A stretch of DNA of 64,000 nucleotides from Mycoplana rhizolycopersici. GTDB taxonomy: Bacteria > Pseudomonadota > Alphaproteobacteria > Rhizobiales > Rhizobiaceae. The translations under genes were made by a program, and so were the position numbers. The notes under the pieces are model-generated. The model saw only the letters and a list, made by a program, of their open reading frames with translations. It did not search any database and was not told the DNA's origin. The DNA lies in assembly GCF_013378445.1 (NCBI RefSeq), contig NZ_JABXYK010000017.1, forward strand, positions 26,943-90,942, in the 5' to 3' direction. Of this stretch, positions 29,997 through 41,482 are shown piece after piece. Numbering within the stretch: position 1 is the stretch's first letter; the number at the start of each line of letters is the position of its first letter.

Positions 29997-32003
29997 ATGC
30001 GCTTTTCCCCTTCTTTCCTCGACGAAGTACGCGATCGCGTGCCGATATCGGCCGTGGTGGGACGGCGCGTCACCTGGGACAAGAAGAAGACCAACGTCTC
30101 GCGCGGCGACTACTGGGCCTGCTGCCCGTTCCATGGCGAGAAATCGCCGAGCTTTCACTGCGAGGATCGCAAGGGGCGTTATCACTGCTTCGGTTGCGGC
30201 GTTTCCGGCGACCATTTTCGTTTCTTGAGCGAACTGGAGGGGCTGAGCTTCCCGGAGGCCGTGCAGCAGCTTGCCGACATGGCCGGGATGGCGATGCCAC
30301 AGCCCGACGCCCAGGCCGAACGGCGGGAGAAGGAGCGCACCTCGCTTCTCGATGTGATGGAGATGGCGACGGCCTTCTTCCAGGACCAGTTGCAATCGGC
30401 AGCCGGAGCGCGTGCGCGCGCCTATCTGCGCGACCGCGGGCTGACCGGCCGCACGATAGAGACGTTCCGGCTCGGCTATGCTCCCGAGGGGCGCAACGTT
30501 CTGAAGGAGCACCTGGCGGGAAAGGGCGTTCCCAAGGAGCAGATAGAGGCCTGCGGGCTCGTGGTGCACGGGCCGGAGATCCCGGTCTCCTATGATCGCT
30601 TTCGCGACCGCATCATGTTTCCGATCCTGTCGTCGCGCGAGAAGGTGATTGCGTTCGGCGGACGGGCCATGTCGCCGGATGCACCGGCGAAGTACCTCAA
30701 CTCCAACGAGACCGAGCTCTTCCACAAGGGCAACGTGCTCTACAATTTCGCCCGCGCGCGCAAGTCCGCGCAGGGCGGGGGACGCGGTGCCGCAGGCGAC
30801 GACGGTGCGAATGCGACGGTGATCGCAGTCGAAGGCTATATGGATGTGATCGCGCTGCACCAGGCAGGCATCGAGAACGCGGTCGCCCCCCTCGGTACCG
30901 CGCTGACGGAGAGCCAGCTCGAGCTTCTGTGGAAGATGACGCCCCAGCCGGTGCTCTGCTTCGACGGCGACGGTGCTGGCATCCGTGCCGCCAATCGTGC
31001 CGCCGAGCTGGCACTGCCGCATATCAAGCCCGGGCGCACGGTCCGTTTCGCGCTTCTGCCCGACGGCAAGGATCCGGACGACCTCGTCCGCCAAGAGGGG
31101 CGCGCGCCGTTCGACAAGGTGCTTGCCGGCGCAAAGCCGCTGGCGGAGATGATCTGGTTGCGCGAAGTCGGCGGCGGCAGCTACGACACGCCCGAGAGCC
31201 GGGCGGAACTGGAAGCGCGGTTGCGACAGCTCGTGTCCATCATTGCCGACGAGAACGTGCGCCGCCATTACCAGCAGGACGTGCGAGACCGCCTCAACGC
31301 CTTCTTCCAGCCGGCGGGCCGGCAGGGCGGCGAGCGGCGCAGCTTCGGCGCACGACAGGGGCGGCGGCAGGAGGGCGGCCGCAACGCCGTTGCCGGCAGT
31401 CAGTCGTCAACGCCGGCGACGATATCCGACCGGCTGGCGCAATCGACGCTCGTGCGCGGCGCGCAGGCGCTGCCGGCGCTTCGCGAGAGCGTTCTGGCGC
31501 TGACGATCGTCAATCAGCCGCAGCTTCTGTTCGAGGAGTATGACGAGGTCTCCGCCATCGAGTTCGACAACCGCGACCTGCAGCGCTTCTGGTCGGCCGT
31601 GCTCGGGATCGCCGCCGGCATGGGCGAGCGGCTGTCGCGGGAACGGCTGGTGGAGGAACTGGGGGCGGCCGGGTTCGAACCGATGCTGAAGATGCTCGAC
31701 CAGCAGATCCGGAATTCCCGCCTGTGGATCGCGACGCAGGAGGCAGCACCCGCCGATGCCCGTGAGGCATTCCTGCAGGCGCTTGCGCTGCACAAGCGCA
31801 CCCGCGCGCTTCTGTGGCAGCGGCGCGAGCTGGAGCGGGAACTCGCCGAGGCGACCGAGGAGGGCGACGGCGAGCGCGCCTACCAGATCACCCGCGCGCT
31901 GCAAGAGGTGCAGATGGAAACCAAACGGCTGGAGAACCAGGAAGCGATCATCGACGGCTTCGGCGTCATGTCCGGCCGGGTGAAGGGGCCCGCGAAGGGG
32001 TAG
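29997..32003 (+). CDS. dnaG: DNA primase
   Basis: A 668-residue primase that makes RNA primers at the replication fork. Seen: the N-terminal CHC2 zinc finger (CPFHGEKSPSFHC with a second pair in YHCFGCG) and the core YRDRGL-type region (AYLRDRGLTGRTIE). The TOPRIM domain includes VIAVEGYMDVIALHQAGI and CFDGDGAG. A glycine/arginine-rich linker (residues ~435-470) precedes the helicase-binding C-terminal domain. The start at 29997 begins the conserved MRFSPSFLDEVR. In rhizobia dnaG is usually near rpoD; here recQ, a GFA gene, kbl and tdh lie between. Confidence 0.97.
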   Translation: MRFSPSFLDEVRDRVPISAVVGRRVTWDKKKTNVSRGDYWACCPFHGEKSPSFHCEDRKGRYHCFGCGVSGDHFRFLSELEGLSFPEAVQQLADMAGMAMPQPDAQAERREKERTSLLDVMEMATAFFQDQLQSAAGARARAYLRDRGLTGRTIETFRLGYAPEGRNVLKEHLAGKGVPKEQIEACGLVVHGPEIPVSYDRFRDRIMFPILSSREKVIAFGGRAMSPDAPAKYLNSNETELFHKGNVLYNFARARKSAQGGGRGAAGDDGANATVIAVEGYMDVIALHQAGIENAVAPLGTALTESQLELLWKMTPQPVLCFDGDGAGIRAANRAAELALPHIKPGRTVRFALLPDGKDPDDLVRQEGRAPFDKVLAGAKPLAEMIWLREVGGGSYDTPESRAELEARLRQLVSIIADENVRRHYQQDVRDRLNAFFQPAGRQGGERRSFGARQGRRQEGGRNAVAGSQSSTPATISDRLAQSTLVRGAQALPALRESVLALTIVNQPQLLFEEYDEVSAIEFDNRDLQRFWSAVLGIAAGMGERLSRERLVEELGAAGFEPMLKMLDQQIRNSRLWIATQEAAPADAREAFLQALALHKRTRALLWQRRELERELAEATEEGDGERAYQITRALQEVQMETKRLENQEAIIDGFGVMSGRVKGPAKG

Positions 32004-32188
32004 GGCAAGCTTGCGCCGCCGTTCACGTTCTGCGTGAACGTTTCGGCAAAGCAGAGTCGTTTCAAGGTCTTGCCCGCAAGATATGAAGCATCGCCATCAG
32101 TCGCAGAGGATCGCGCATGCGGCGGCTGCGGCTTGCATCTTGGGGCGGGGTGGCCATGATGCGCCGACGATTCCCTGAAAGAGGCCCG

Positions 32189-34063
32189 ATGCCGCATCCA
32201 GAACGACAGGACCCGCCCTTTTCCACCGACAGGCTCTTCGAGAACGCGCGGCGCCCCCTCGAAGTCCTCAAGCGCGTCTACGGCTATGATGCCTTTCGCG
32301 GCAAGCAGCAGGCGGTGGTCGAGCACGTGACGGATGGCGGCGACGCGGTCATGCTCTTTCCGACGGGTGCGGGAAAGTCCCTGTGCTTCCAGATTCCGGC
32401 GCTCTGCCGGGAAGGGGTCGGCATCGTCGTGTCGCCGCTGATCGCGCTGATGCGTGACCAGGTCGAGGCGCTGAAGCAGCTCGGCGTTCGCGCCGCCGCA
32501 CTCAATTCCTCACTGTCGCGCGAGGAGGCCGCAGCCCTCATGCGCGCGGTGCGCGCGGGCGAGCTGGATCTTCTGTACGTCACCCCCGAGCGTATCGTGA
32601 CGGACAGTTTTGCCGAACTGATCGGCCATGCACGGATCGCGCTGTTTGCGATCGACGAGGCGCACTGCGTCTCCCAGTGGGGGCATGATTTCCGCCCGGA
32701 ATATCGCACGCTCGACCGGCTGGCCGAACGCTATCCCGGCGTGCCGCGGATCGCGCTGACGGCAACGGCCGATCCGCATACGCGCGACGATATCATCGAG
32801 CGGCTGTCGCTTCAGCAGGCGCGGGTGTTCACCACGTCGTTCGACCGGCCGAACATCTCCTACGATATCGTCGAGCGCGACCAGCCGCGCCAGCAGCTGT
32901 TGCGCTTTTTGTCGCGCCACAGAGGCGCGAGCGGCATCGTCTACTGCCTGTCGCGGGCCAAGGTGGAGGATACGGCCGCGTGGCTGGACGGGCAGGGGAT
33001 CCGGGCGCTGCCCTATCACGCCGGTCTCGACAGGGCCGTGCGCGACGCCAATCAGGACGCCTTCCTGAAGGAGGAAAACCTCTGCCTCGTCGCCACCGTT
33101 GCCTTCGGCATGGGGATCGACAAGCCGGACGTACGCTACGTGGCCCATCTCGACCTGCCCGGCTCCGTCGAGGCCTACTACCAGGAGACGGGCCGCGCCG
33201 GGCGTGACGGCCAGCCTTCCGAGGTGTGGATGGCCTACGGAATGGCCGACGTGTTGCAGCGCCGGCGCATGATCGACGAGGGGGAGGCTGCCGAAGAGGT
33301 CAAGCGCGTCGAGCGGGCGAAGCTGAACGCGCTGCTTGCGATCTGCGAGACCGCTTCCTGCCGGCGGCAGGCGATCCTCGCCCATTTCGGCGAAACGCAT
33401 CCAGGTGGATGCGGCAATTGCGATACCTGCCGCAATCCCGTCGAGACCTGGGACGGTACGGAGGCGGCGATCAAGGCGCTCGCCGCCGTCTATCGCACCG
33501 GCGAACGCTTCGGCTCCGGACACGTCATCGACGTGCTGCTGGGCACCGTCAACGAGAAGACTGAGCGTTTCGGCCATGTCGACATGCCGGTGTTCGGGGC
33601 GGGCAAGGACCTGCCCGGCCGTACCTGGCAGTCGGTGTTCCGGCAGCTTCTCGCCGCCGGGCTCATCCGCATCGATCATGCGGCCTTCGGCGCGATGAAG
33701 CTTGAGCCGGAATCCCGCACTGTCTTCCGCCGTGAGCGCGAGGTGCGCTTCCGCAAGGATCGCCCAATGTCGGGCAGGGCCGCGAAGGGGCAGAAGTCGG
33801 CTGCCGCGCGCGAGCGTCACGATCTCGCCGGTTCGGATCGGGAGCTTTTCGAACGCCTGCGCGCCGAACGCCTTTCGATCGCCAAGGACCTGGACGTTCC
33901 GCCCTATGTGGTCTTTCCCGACGCGACCCTGATCGCGCTTGCGAAGGAACGGCCGCAGGACTGGGACGAACTGCTGGATATTCCCGGCATCGGCCAGAGC
34001 AAGCGCGAGCGCTTCGGCAAGGCGTTCCTGGCCGTGATCGAGGACTACGCCGAACTCGAATGA
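32189..34063 (+). CDS. recQ: ATP-dependent DNA helicase RecQ
   Basis: A 624-residue 3'-5' helicase of superfamily 2 that acts in recombination and repair. Seen: motif [17 protein letters not shown], motif [20 protein letters not shown], and motif [15 protein letters not shown]. The RecQ zinc-binding cysteines follow (CETASCRRQ...GGCGNCDTC), then the winged helix RQC domain. The C-terminal HRDC domain ([20 protein letters not shown]) is present. ATG 32189 follows AAAGAGG; the frame from 32117 adds an unlikely basic leader. Confidence 0.95.
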   Translation: MPHPERQDPPFSTDRLFENARRPLEVLKRVYGYDAFRGKQQAVVEHVTDGGDAVMLFPTGAGKSLCFQIPALCREGVGIVVSPLIALMRDQVEALKQLGVRAAALNSSLSREEAAALMRAVRAGELDLLYVTPERIVTDSFAELIGHARIALFAIDEAHCVSQWGHDFRPEYRTLDRLAERYPGVPRIALTATADPHTRDDIIERLSLQQARVFTTSFDRPNISYDIVERDQPRQQLLRFLSRHRGASGIVYCLSRAKVEDTAAWLDGQGIRALPYHAGLDRAVRDANQDAFLKEENLCLVATVAFGMGIDKPDVRYVAHLDLPGSVEAYYQETGRAGRDGQPSEVWMAYGMADVLQRRRMIDEGEAAEEVKRVERAKLNALLAICETASCRRQAILAHFGETHPGGCGNCDTCRNPVETWDGTEAAIKALAAVYRTGERFGSGHVIDVLLGTVNEKTERFGHVDMPVFGAGKDLPGRTWQSVFRQLLAAGLIRIDHAAFGAMKLEPESRTVFRREREVRFRKDRPMSGRAAKGQKSAAARERHDLAGSDRELFERLRAERLSIAKDLDVPPYVVFPDATLIALAKERPQDWDELLDIPGIGQSKRERFGKAFLAVIEDYAELE

Positions 34064-34108
34064 GGAGGCCTGGCGGAGCGTGCGTCGGGCAGCAAGGGAG
34101 GAGAGCAG

Positions 34109-34558
34109 ATGACGGACTGGAAACTGCCGTGGCACGGTGCCTGCCGATGCGGGCGCGTGAAGCTGAAGGTAACGGCACCGCCTCTGCTGACCATGGCCTG
34201 CCATTGCACCGGCTGCCAGCGGATGTCGGGCAGCGCCTATTCGCTCAGTGCCGCCATCCCGACCGAGGGATTTGCCGTGACGGAGGGCGAGCCGGTGGTC
34301 GCCGGCGCGAACGCCGAAGCCGGCCATCATTTCTGCCCGGACTGCATGACCTGGATGTTCACGCGACCGAACGGGATCGATTTCTTCGTCAACCTGCGGC
34401 CGACCATGCTGCAGGACACGCACTGGTTCACGCCGTTCATCGAGACCTATACGAGCGAGAAGCTCGCCTGGGCCGAGACGCCGGCGGTGCACAGCTTCGA
34501 GCGCTTTCCGCCCTTCGAGGCCTATGAAGGGCTAGTGGCCGAGTTTGCGGCCCGCTGA
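34109..34558 (+). CDS. GFA-family (CENP-V-like) zinc protein
   Basis: A 149-residue protein of the glutathione-dependent formaldehyde-activating enzyme family. The zinc-binding cysteines are present: ACRCGRVKLKV, MACHCTGCQRMSG and FCPDCMTWMF. Substrate unknown; most members are not true formaldehyde-activating enzymes. It starts 45 bases after recQ behind GGAGGAGA. Confidence 0.87.
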   Translation: MTDWKLPWHGACRCGRVKLKVTAPPLLTMACHCTGCQRMSGSAYSLSAAIPTEGFAVTEGEPVVAGANAEAGHHFCPDCMTWMFTRPNGIDFFVNLRPTMLQDTHWFTPFIETYTSEKLAWAETPAVHSFERFPPFEAYEGLVAEFAAR

Positions 34559-34687
34559 CGGCGGGCTTTGGCGAGAATAACGCCGCGCTCCGGTGCCAAG
34601 CCGCCACCTCGCCGCGGGGACAGATGTGGCCATCCGTGCTACATCTTTCGCCGACCGGGTTTCGCTTCCTACCTGCAAGGGTTTCCC

Positions 34688-35875
34688 ATGAGCTCGACAT
34701 TCCTCTCCCACCTGCGCACCGAACTCGAAGGTCTCAAGGCCGTCGGCCTCTACAAGTCGGAGCGCGTCATCACCTCCAAGCAGGCCGGCACGATCGAGGT
34801 GGCGTCCGGCGGGCGCGTCCTGAACTTCTGCGCCAACAACTATCTGGGACTTGCCGATAGCGAGGAACTGGCGGAGGCCGCCAAGCAGGCGCTCGACCGC
34901 TACGGCTACGGCATGGCGTCGGTGCGCTTCATCTGCGGCACGCAGGAGGAGCACAAGCAACTGGAGGCGCGGATCTCGGCCTTCCTCGGCATGGAGGACA
35001 CGATCCTCTATTCGTCCTGCTTCGATGCCAATGGCGGTCTGTTCGAGACGCTTCTGTCCGAGGAGGACGCGATCATCTCGGATGCGCTCAACCATGCCTC
35101 GATCATCGACGGCGTGCGGCTCTCCAAGGCCAGGCGCTTCCGCTACGCCAACAACGACATGAAGGCGCTGGAAGAGGAGCTGAAGAAGGCCGAAGGCAGC
35201 CGTTTCAAGCTGATCGCCACCGACGGCGTATTTTCCATGGATGGCATCATCGCCAATCTAAAGGGCGTCTGCGACCTGGCCGAAAAGTACGGCGCGATGG
35301 TGATGGTCGACGACAGCCATGCGGTCGGCTTCGTGGGCAGGCACGGCCGCGGCTCGGCCGAGCACTGCGGCGTCGAGGGGCGGATCGACATCATCACCGG
35401 TACGCTCGGCAAGGCGCTGGGCGGCGCGTCAGGCGGCTATACGTCCGCCAGCGCCGAGGTGGTCGACTGGCTGCGCCAGCGCTCGCGGCCCTATCTCTTC
35501 TCCAACACGCTGGCGCCGGTGATCGCGGCCGCCTCGCTGAAGGTGTTCGACCTGATCGAGAACGGCGACGCCCTGCGTGCCCGGCTCGCCGCCAACGCCG
35601 ACCTCTTCCGTTCCGAGATGACAAGGCTCGGCTTCACGCTTGCGGGCGAGGGGCATCCGATTATCCCGGTGATGCTGGGGGATGCGGCACTCGCCCAGGA
35701 GATGGCGGCGCGTATGCTGGAAAAGGGTGTCTACGTGATCGGCTTCTCCTTCCCCGTCGTGCCCAAGGGGCAGGCCCGCATCCGCACGCAGATGTCGGCG
35801 GCGCATTGCCGGGCGGACGTGGAAAAGGCGATCGCGGTGTTTGCGGAAGTGGGACGTGAGCTGGGGGTGATCTGA
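34688..35875 (+). CDS. kbl: 2-amino-3-ketobutyrate CoA ligase (glycine C-acetyltransferase)
   Basis: A 395-residue PLP enzyme that splits 2-amino-3-ketobutyrate with CoA into glycine and acetyl-CoA, the second step of threonine catabolism. Seen: [11 protein letters not shown], the histidine that stacks on PLP in [10 protein letters not shown], and the PLP lysine in [15 protein letters not shown]. The start at 34688 begins the conserved [10 protein letters not shown]. tdh, encoding the first step, lies downstream after 195 bases that contain a RIME-like repeat. Confidence 0.96.
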   Translation: MSSTFLSHLRTELEGLKAVGLYKSERVITSKQAGTIEVASGGRVLNFCANNYLGLADSEELAEAAKQALDRYGYGMASVRFICGTQEEHKQLEARISAFLGMEDTILYSSCFDANGGLFETLLSEEDAIISDALNHASIIDGVRLSKARRFRYANNDMKALEEELKKAEGSRFKLIATDGVFSMDGIIANLKGVCDLAEKYGAMVMVDDSHAVGFVGRHGRGSAEHCGVEGRIDIITGTLGKALGGASGGYTSASAEVVDWLRQRSRPYLFSNTLAPVIAAASLKVFDLIENGDALRARLAANADLFRSEMTRLGFTLAGEGHPIIPVMLGDAALAQEMAARMLEKGVYVIGFSFPVVPKGQARIRTQMSAAHCRADVEKAIAVFAEVGRELGVI

Positions 35876-35905
35876 TGCGGGGCAAGTGGACAATTGTCGC
35901 GTTGC

Positions 35906-36040
35906 CTCTCACCCTAGCCCTCTCCCTGCAGGCGGGAAGAGAGGACGTGCCAGGCGCGGCCGTCGGAGTGGAGGAAGGACGTGCGGCGGTCGTCCTTCTC
36001 CCCGCTTGCGGGGAGAAGGTGCCGGCAGGCGGATGAGGGG
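35906..36040. repeat. RIME-like intergenic mosaic element inside kbl-tdh
   Basis: About 135 bp with the two-palindrome layout of rhizobial RIME elements. One palindrome is CTCTCCC...GGGAAGAG near 35919-35942. The other is CCTTCTCCCCGC/GCGGGGAGAAGG at 35994-36019 (perfect 12-bp arms, 2-base gap). The ends read CCTCTCACCCTAGCCC and, on the other side, GGATGAGGGG, which are typical borders. In RNA both would fold into strong hairpins between kbl and tdh. Confidence 0.75.
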
Positions 36041-36070
36041 CTCTGTGGAGGCAGACATGAGGAGCAAGCC

Positions 36071-37105
36071 ATGACCAACATGATGCGCGCGCTGGTCAAG
36101 TCGAAACCCGAAGTCGGGCTCTGGATGGAGAACGTGCCGGTGCCGGAGCCGGGGCCGAGCGACGTGCTGATCCGGGTGAAGAAGTCGGCGATCTGCGGCA
36201 CCGACGTGCACATCTGGAACTGGGACCACTGGGCGCAGAAGACGATTCCCGTGCCGATGGTGGTCGGCCACGAATTCGTCGGCGAGATCGCCGAGGTCGG
36301 CTCGGCGGTGACGAAGTATCACGTCGGTGAACGGGTCTCGGGCGAGGGGCACATCGTCTGCGGCAAGTGCCGCAACTGCCGCGCCGGACGCGGGCACCTC
36401 TGCCACTACACCAAGGGCGTCGGCGTCAACCGGCCGGGCTCGTTCGGCGAGTTCGTCTGCATCCCCGAGCACAATGTCGTTCCGATCCCGCCGGAAGTGC
36501 CGGACGAGGTGGCGGCGATCTTCGATCCGTTCGGCAATGCGGTGCACACCGCCCTGTCCTTCGATCTGGTGGGCGAGGACGTGCTCGTCACCGGCGCCGG
36601 CCCGATCGGCATCATGGGGGCGATGGTGGCCAGGCGCGTCGGCGCCCGCAAGGTTGTCATCACCGACATCAACCCGGTGCGGCTCGAACTCGCCCGCAAG
36701 GTCGGGATCGAACATGTGGTGGACGCCTCGAAGGAGGACCTGAACGAGGTGATGGCTGCGATCGGCATGACGGAGGGTTTCGACGTCGGGCTGGAGATGT
36801 CTGGCGCGCCGCCGGCCTTCCGCTCGATGATCGACGCGATGAACAACGGCGGCAAGATCGCCATCTTAGGGATCGCGCCCGATGGCTTCGGCATCGACTG
36901 GAACAAGGTGATCTTCAAGATGCTGACCCTGAAGGGCATTTACGGGCGCGAGATGTTCGAGACCTGGTACAAGATGATCGCCTTCGTCCAGGGCGGGCTC
37001 GACCTCTCGCCGATCATCACCCACCGCCTCGGTATCGACCAGTTCCGGGACGGTTTCGAGGCGATGCGCTCCGGCAATTCCGGCAAGGTGGTGATGGACT
37101 GGTGA
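36071..37105 (+). CDS. tdh: L-threonine 3-dehydrogenase
   Basis: A 344-residue zinc- and NAD-dependent medium-chain dehydrogenase that oxidises threonine to 2-amino-3-ketobutyrate. Seen: the catalytic zinc cysteine in [27 protein letters not shown], and the structural zinc cluster [15 protein letters not shown]. The Rossmann motif is [16 protein letters not shown]. The start at 36071 gives the family N-terminus [15 protein letters not shown] after four extra residues. Paired with kbl. A terminator follows at 37215-37243. Confidence 0.96.
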   Translation: MTNMMRALVKSKPEVGLWMENVPVPEPGPSDVLIRVKKSAICGTDVHIWNWDHWAQKTIPVPMVVGHEFVGEIAEVGSAVTKYHVGERVSGEGHIVCGKCRNCRAGRGHLCHYTKGVGVNRPGSFGEFVCIPEHNVVPIPPEVPDEVAAIFDPFGNAVHTALSFDLVGEDVLVTGAGPIGIMGAMVARRVGARKVVITDINPVRLELARKVGIEHVVDASKEDLNEVMAAIGMTEGFDVGLEMSGAPPAFRSMIDAMNNGGKIAILGIAPDGFGIDWNKVIFKMLTLKGIYGREMFETWYKMIAFVQGGLDLSPIITHRLGIDQFRDGFEAMRSGNSGKVVMDW

Positions 37106-37510
37106 GGCGCAAGGAGGGATGGGGCGAATCAGGAACGCGCGCAGCCCTTGTCTTTTGCGCGACCATGCCTACATCTTGGCCAACACCCGCAACCGGCGCG
37201 CCTGACGTTGAAGACCCGAATCAAAGGGTTTTCGGGGTTTTTTGGCGGAAAAGCTTGACGGAGCCGAAAAATCTGGGAATCACCATTTCTGGCAAGGGCG
37301 AGATGGGTACGGCGGATCGGGAAGTCATGTCAATCATGCTGCACAGGCAGTATGTCCTCGGCCTACGACGGCGAGGCGTGGTTAATCAGGATTTAAGTTT
37401 CATTCCGTTAGGTCACTGAAACGAATTGGCATGGCGCCGAGGCTTCGGGCGGGCGCTTGCACGGTACCGGACGGCACTGAAACTGGATACTCCAGGAAAG
37501 CGAAGACTAA
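37106..37510 (+). promoter_or_regulatory. tdh terminator region and rpoD leader
   Basis: No gene is visible in these 405 bases. An intrinsic terminator lies at 37215-37243 (see separate entry). Downstream, CTTGAC at ~37253 could be a -35 box, but no good -10 follows at 17 bases, so the rpoD promoter cannot be fixed by eye. A heat-shock promoter was looked for and not found. Confidence 0.4.
37215..37243 (+). terminator. Rho-independent terminator of tdh
   Basis: CCCGAA/TTCGGG stem with a 10-base loop, then G and six T residues, 110 bases after the tdh stop. Confidence 0.72.
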
Positions 37511-39559
<2,049 letters not shown>

Positions 39560-39584
39560 GCGAATAAGCATCTGGAAACATCGA

Positions 39585-39615
39585 AGGGGTCTGGCCTAGG
39601 GTCAGGCCCCTTTTT
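39585..39615 (+). terminator. Rho-independent terminator of rpoD
   Basis: A GGGGTCTGGC/GTCAGGCCCC stem (two wobble pairs) followed by five T residues, 26 bases after the stop. Confidence 0.85.
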
Positions 39616-39815
39616 CGTGCGGTCCTCTTGTCGATAGCCGGACCTGTGCGCCTACGCCGGATGGTGTAGCCGCCATCCTTCGGATGGGCATGTCACGCCT
39701 AAGCCTTCTTGCGGATGGTCAGGCCGAGACGGGCGCCTACATGGGAAAACACACGTTTTACACGTGGCGCTGAAGGCGGGACCCGCGGCGCACGATAACC
39801 CCGGGGGAAGTTTCG

Positions 39816-41252
39816 ATGAAGATTTCGCGCCGCGCCGTCTCTTTGAGCGGATTGGGCCTGCTCGCAGCAGGCGCAATGCCTGCCCATGCCTTTGACCTGC
39901 CGATCGTCGATCCTTTCGAGGGGGAGGGCGATTTCTGGACGGCGGTCGAGGCGTATGTCTATGGCTATCCGCTGGTGACAATGGAGATGACGCGCCGCGT
40001 CGTCACCAACGTCGCCAAGCCCGAGGGCAGCAAGGGGCCGATGGGGCACCTGATCAAGCTGCGCGAATATCCGGATGCATCGTTCACCGACGTGACCGCG
40101 CCGAACGCCGACACGCTCTATACGACGGCCTTCGTCGACGTCGGCAAGGAACCGTGGGTGCTGTCTATCCCCGAGATGGAGGGTGATCGCTACTACCTGT
40201 TTCCGATGCTCGACGGCTGGACGACGGTGTTCCAGGTGCCGGGGTCGCGCACGACCGGCCAAAAGGCGCAGACCTACGCCATCACCGGGCCCGGCTGGGA
40301 GGGCAAACTGCCCGACGGCATCACGGAGTACAAGTCGCCGACGAGCCTCGTCTGGATCCTCGGACGCATCTATTGCACGGGCACGCCGGAGGACTACAAG
40401 AAGGTGCATGCGATCCAGGACGAGTGCCAGCTCTACCCGCTCAGCGCCCACGGCAAGTCCTGGACGCCGCCGGAAGGCAAGGTCGATCCCAGCATCGACA
40501 TGAAGACGGCGGTGCGCGATCAGGTCAACCGCATGGATGCGGTCGAGTACTTCACGCTTTTGAGCGAACTGATGAAGACCAATCCGCCGACGGATGCGGA
40601 TGCCGAGATGGTCGAGAAGATGGCGCAGGTTGGCATCGTTCCGGGCAAAGACTTCGACAAGAGCAAGCTCGATACCCGCTTCGTCCGGCACATCCCCGAG
40701 ATCGCTTTCGGGCGGATCATGCTGCACTTCAAGTTTTCCGACGGCGACGTCAAGAACGTCAACGGCTGGGGCTTTACCACCAGGACCGGCGTCTACGGCA
40801 CGGAATACCTGCAGCGCGCGCTGGTCACGGCCATCGGTCTCGGCGCGAACCGGCCGCAGGACGCGGTCTATCCGACGTCCACGCGGGTGAAGGAGGGGCT
40901 GTTCGGCCGCGCCTACGACGGGGCGTACGACTATGTGCTGACCTTTTCCAAGGGGCAGATGCCGCCGGTGCGCGGCTTCTGGTCGATCACCATGTACAAC
41001 GAGAAGTACTTCTTCGTCGCAAACCCGATCAACCGCTATTCGATCAGCGCGCGCCAGGACCTGAAGGTCAATCCGGATGGATCGACCGACATCTACATTC
41101 AGAACGCCTCACCCGGGCCGGACAAGGAAAGCAACTGGCTGCCCGCGCCGAAGGGCAAGTTTATCCTGATGATGCGGCTCTACTGGCCGGACGACAGCCC
41201 GCCCTCGATCATCGACGGTTCCTGGGTGATCCCACCGGTGCGCAAGGCTTAA
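39816..41252 (+). CDS. Exported DUF1254/DUF1214 protein
   Basis: A 478-residue exported protein with a signal peptide (MKISRRAVSLSGLGLLAAGAMPAHAF; the RR pair may allow Tat export). The N-terminal DUF1254 domain (residues ~40-170, containing YVYGYPLVTMEMTRR and TAPNADTLYTTAFVD) is followed by the C-terminal DUF1214 domain (residues ~340-465, with RAYDGAYDYVLTFSKGQMPP and GFWSITMYN). Function is not established. The start follows GGGGAAG at ideal spacing. It is monocistronic. Confidence 0.88.
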   Translation: MKISRRAVSLSGLGLLAAGAMPAHAFDLPIVDPFEGEGDFWTAVEAYVYGYPLVTMEMTRRVVTNVAKPEGSKGPMGHLIKLREYPDASFTDVTAPNADTLYTTAFVDVGKEPWVLSIPEMEGDRYYLFPMLDGWTTVFQVPGSRTTGQKAQTYAITGPGWEGKLPDGITEYKSPTSLVWILGRIYCTGTPEDYKKVHAIQDECQLYPLSAHGKSWTPPEGKVDPSIDMKTAVRDQVNRMDAVEYFTLLSELMKTNPPTDADAEMVEKMAQVGIVPGKDFDKSKLDTRFVRHIPEIAFGRIMLHFKFSDGDVKNVNGWGFTTRTGVYGTEYLQRALVTAIGLGANRPQDAVYPTSTRVKEGLFGRAYDGAYDYVLTFSKGQMPPVRGFWSITMYNEKYFFVANPINRYSISARQDLKVNPDGSTDIYIQNASPGPDKESNWLPAPKGKFILMMRLYWPDDSPPSIIDGSWVIPPVRKA

Positions 41253-41380
41253 GGCGCGGTATCATGCCGGGGCGTGGCTTCTGGCTCGCGCCCCGCTCAT
41301 CCGGCGCTTGCCTTCGGTTGCGGACATGTACGGGAAGTCACCACCGTAGACCGGTTTTTCGCGCGCCGCGTTAACCTTTT

Positions 41381-41398
41381 ATGTGCGATAACGTACAT
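41381..41398. promoter_or_regulatory. Inverted repeat upstream of the GH16 gene
   Basis: ATGTGCG-ATAA-CGTACAT, a 7-bp inverted repeat with one mismatch, about 85 bases before the start. A possible operator; no regulator is assigned. Confidence 0.35.
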
Positions 41399-41482
41399 TT
41401 GTTGCGATGCAGCACTTGGGGGCGCAACGCTGCGCTGCTAGGCTGATGGTGCTGGGGCTTTGCCTGGAAACGGAGAAGCCCA

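Noticed and set aside
37240..37290. rpoD promoter with CTTGAC at about 37253
   Set aside because: The -35 is good but no -10 lies at the right distance, so it is not listed as a promoter.
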